A stretch of 64,000 nucleotides of DNA from Nautilus pompilius. Taxonomy: Eukaryota > Mollusca > Cephalopoda > Nautilida > Nautilidae. A program made the translations under genes and the position numbers. The stretch is taken from assembly GCA_018389105.1 (NCBI GenBank), contig JACATO010000998.1, positions 1-64,000 of the forward strand, in the 5' to 3' direction. The notes under the pieces were generated by a model that ran no database searches, had not been told where the DNA came from, and worked only from the letters and a program-made list of their open reading frames with translations. Below, in pieces: positions 61,070-64,000 of the stretch; positions within the stretch are counted from its first letter, which is position 1, and each line of letters opens with the position of its first letter.

Positions 61070-64000
61070 ATACAACAGCTTAGGCGTGTGAAGTCCTGTT
61101 ACTCCTTCGAAGTTAAGGCTGGCGGCCGTTAACTGCCCAACTTGGGGTATTGCTGCCTTATATTCCTGCTGCGTGGCTCTTACCAGGGCCCATTTTTACC
61201 CCTTTTTTTTCTTCTCTCTAGAAGGATACTGTCACTGTTGGCTTATGCCTGAAAATGCTGCGAAGTTTCTTCATTCCGTCCCTGGATCTTGCAGCTGGAC
61301 GTGGCTTCTATCCCCTTAATTACCCACCCTGGCGATACCCTCCCAGACAGACGGATTGCGCCCTCCCCTCGATCACCTGACATTCCTTGGAGACAGAGAG
61401 AGAGAGAGAGGTTGGGGGGGGTGTGAAATCCAAAGCGTATTCAAACAAACCTGATTCGGCCGAATTTAAGGGAAGAAGAACTTAAATGCGGGATGAGCAG
61501 CACTATGACCAGTGGACGGTTTTACGCCATTTGAAAACCGGCCCCAGCGTCGTAGAGATGATAATGATGTAGATTATTTCTAGATTTATTAAACTTTGAC
61601 ATTGTAACAGGACATCATGTGCACCCAATAAAGCCGTAAACTTTAAGGTCTTTGTTTGACAAAGTAACAAGTTGACACTTTTTTTAAAGTGAAGGTTTGT
61701 TTCTTGATTAACTTTTATTGTGAAAAGGGCTGTGTCAATGCTTTTTAATATTTGCTTTTTTGGGTGGAGAGGAAAGAGAGGTCTCACTGTCTCTAGCTGT
61801 TCAGTTGGTCAGAGAGAAAAATAAGAATGTTAGTTGGTACCAGACAATGCTTTCATTACCTCTTCACTCGTATCCTTTCTAAATGTAGCAGATGAAGGCC
61901 ACAAATAGAGATTTCAATAACTCTGTTATTTGATATGTGTAAGAGACACAAAAAGAAAACATTTTCCATTTACTAAATGTCTTTAAAATTATAGTAGGTA
62001 TGGTGTAAATGTCCTGCAGTTATGTACATGTTTTGGTAAACTTTCTCCCATTTCTTGAGATCTTCCTTTAATTCCATCATATCAACAGGAGATGGGCAGG
62101 TTGCTCTTAGCTGGGTATCAAATCTTGGAATGCTAGGACGTGTATTTAAAATGGTTGCATCTCATACTGTGATATCCCCCTCCCCCCATACTTGACCATC
62201 AACTGGCTGAAGATACTGTGGTTCGTTAGGCTTCTCTAAACTTAGGGGAAACTTTCAGACATGAATTGTTGAAATCTGGATTCATTAGACATGAGTACTG
62301 ACTACCGATGATTGAGGATCTTTCTAGACATATCTTCAGATTAGACCTTTCAAACCATTTTATTCTTATTAGACAAGAGATTTATTATGCTTTGTGCACC
62401 CACGCACGGACACACACACCCATGTTGCTGTAGATGGCAATTGATCATTCTTTGGCTCTTTTCTGTTGCATGAACAATGTCAACAAAGAAATCTTAAAGG
62501 TGAAAGAATGTGCCAACTAAAGACACGTTCTTGTTGTGGTGTCACTGTTGAAAACTTTCCAGGTAATTGCTGCTGAAATAACATTCACAGTGATGATAAT
62601 GGCCACAGATCCAAAAGAAATGTTGCAATCTTTGGAAATCTGTCATAGGCTCTGACCACACCCAAAATAGCTTATAACACTATCTTGAGTGAAAGGAGAA
62701 ATATCACATGATTAATCTGTTTTCAGTGTGGTGATTGTGCACACTGCTTATCTGCTCACTTTGATGCCCAATATGCATGTAATCACATCTGAAGTATGTG
62801 CATTTTGGTCAGATACTTTTAATTATTGGCATGGCCAAATGAATATGCAGGGAACCAGATGAAGCTGTTTTTGCATGGTAGGTTGATTTGAAAATTTTTA
62901 AAAAAAGCAAAATTTACCTTTGTAAACTAAATGCAGTACATCTTAACAAGTGCAGATCTTTTGGCTTATGACTATTTAATCAGAATTTTCTGCCATTTAT
63001 TTACTCAGTTTGGGCCAGAAAAGGGAATAAAATTGACTGTCAAGCTGTGAGGAACCCATAGAAAACCATCATACATGCATAAAATATCAGTTATAGGACC
63101 ATAACATCTTTGCATTTTCATATCTGTATACTTATGCATTAAAATATATCTCCTGTTGTAATTTTACATTATATATGACCAAACTTTTACAGTTACTTCC
63201 CCTTGTTTGCTTCTGCAACTGCAAATAACAAAAAGGTTTACAGTCATATTAAATTTACAACTTTCATATTTTAATTTTTTATGGCAAAATTCAGACAACT
63301 GATCATTTGGTTTGATGTGGTAATTCAACAAAGTTGATTTTCATGATACAAAGGATGAAATATAGCACGGGCTGATACATTATATTAAGTACAGAATAGG
63401 AAATAAAAGGACACGTACCACTTCATCTTTGAAAGTGAGCCACCTCTTTCTTTCATGTATGTTACCTGGATTGAAATTGTTTGAGATTTTTCACAAGTCA
63501 GCTGTAAGATTCTAGAATATTTCTGTCTGTTTAACACAACTGCTTTTTTGATTCATGAGAGAACTAAGATTTAGTGTGTAAATTAATTTCTTTTAAGTGT
63601 ATTTCAGCACTAGTCTGTACATGCACAGGTGATGATATTCCACAAAATAAAGTAGATTTTTTTTTTTAACCTAAAGGATTAAGTTTGTATTTTAACAGAA
63701 ACTTGTGGTTGGAAGAGTTAAAGGGAAATTTACCTTCCTCCCTCTTGTATTTCTTTTTTCAAAACAGCATACAACAATGCTTGTCTTTAGGTAGTATTTT
63801 TGGTCTTTGTTGCAATTATCATTTAGAGCAAGAAGTCCATTTTTATAACCTATTACAAACAATTTTTTATTTGAGTTTAAACGAATTCTCTCTCTGTTCA
63901 TTAGATATTCAGAACTAGTTGTCATTAATGAAAATATTCAGAAAGTGTAGACAGTTCAGTTTTGCAGATAACTCTGATAAATTGAGCAAAAAGTATATAT
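61070..64000 (+). other. Presumed first intron of the 61-kb gene
   Basis: CpG-poor DNA after about 61.5 kb with no clear exon. A possible acceptor (CTTCTCTCTAG at about 61221) opens a 57-codon frame ending at 61380, with no recognised domain. An AG tract lies at 61391-61410. Nothing else can be supported. Confidence 0.35.

Overview
This is eukaryotic (metazoan) nuclear DNA, AT-rich and full of introns and repeats. A spliced ribosomal protein gene, GT-AG introns, fossil Tc1/mariner, hAT and Merlin DNA transposons and tRNA-headed SINEs all support this. CpG is patchy: scarce over the transcribed blocks, normal in promoters and in the left 17 kb. That mosaic pattern is typical of invertebrates. 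I suspect a mollusc or other lophotrochozoan, but this is inference.

Layout. From 1 to about 17.1 kb I find no convincing gene. This stretch holds CT microsatellites, SINE copies, a Tc1 remnant (about 8.0-8.4 kb), a 91-bp tandem repeat (8.54-9.21 kb) and a 51-bp minisatellite (12.9-15.3 kb, 47 core units) with a decayed left shoulder (12.4-12.9 kb). At 17.2 kb is a promoter-like patch (CRE, YY1-like and CCAAT motifs) followed by a mariner fossil.

From about 44.3 kb down to about 21.9 kb, on the minus strand, I assembled a 15-exon gene for a leucine-rich-repeat protein of about 477 residues (SDS22-like repeats). Most splice phases agree exactly. The first and last exons are the uncertain ones. 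Its introns carry a recent mariner (29855-31162), an old Tc1 (33.0-33.7 kb), a hAT relic (39.4-40.8 kb) and SINEs.

Upstream on the same strand lies a complete gene for ribosomal protein S15A (RPS15A). Its coding exons are 56676-56544, 51212-51133, 47604-47519 and 46547-46454, giving 130 residues. It has a tiny 5'-TOP leader exon near 56918-56894. Its long second intron hosts a Merlin-type transposon (54766-56009), two fossil Tc1/mariner copies, SINEs and a possible in-frame 30-nt microexon (53993-54022).

A third CpG-rich promoter at 60.4-61.06 kb appears to start a plus-strand gene. Its first coding exon begins at 61017 and the rest lies beyond the window. I do not recognise its product.

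The features most worth a second look are the higher-order duplication inside the 51-bp satellite, the possible RPS15A microexon, the Merlin element whose terminal repeat encodes the end of its own transposase, and the CpG landscape, which marks transcription units and separates young from old insertions.
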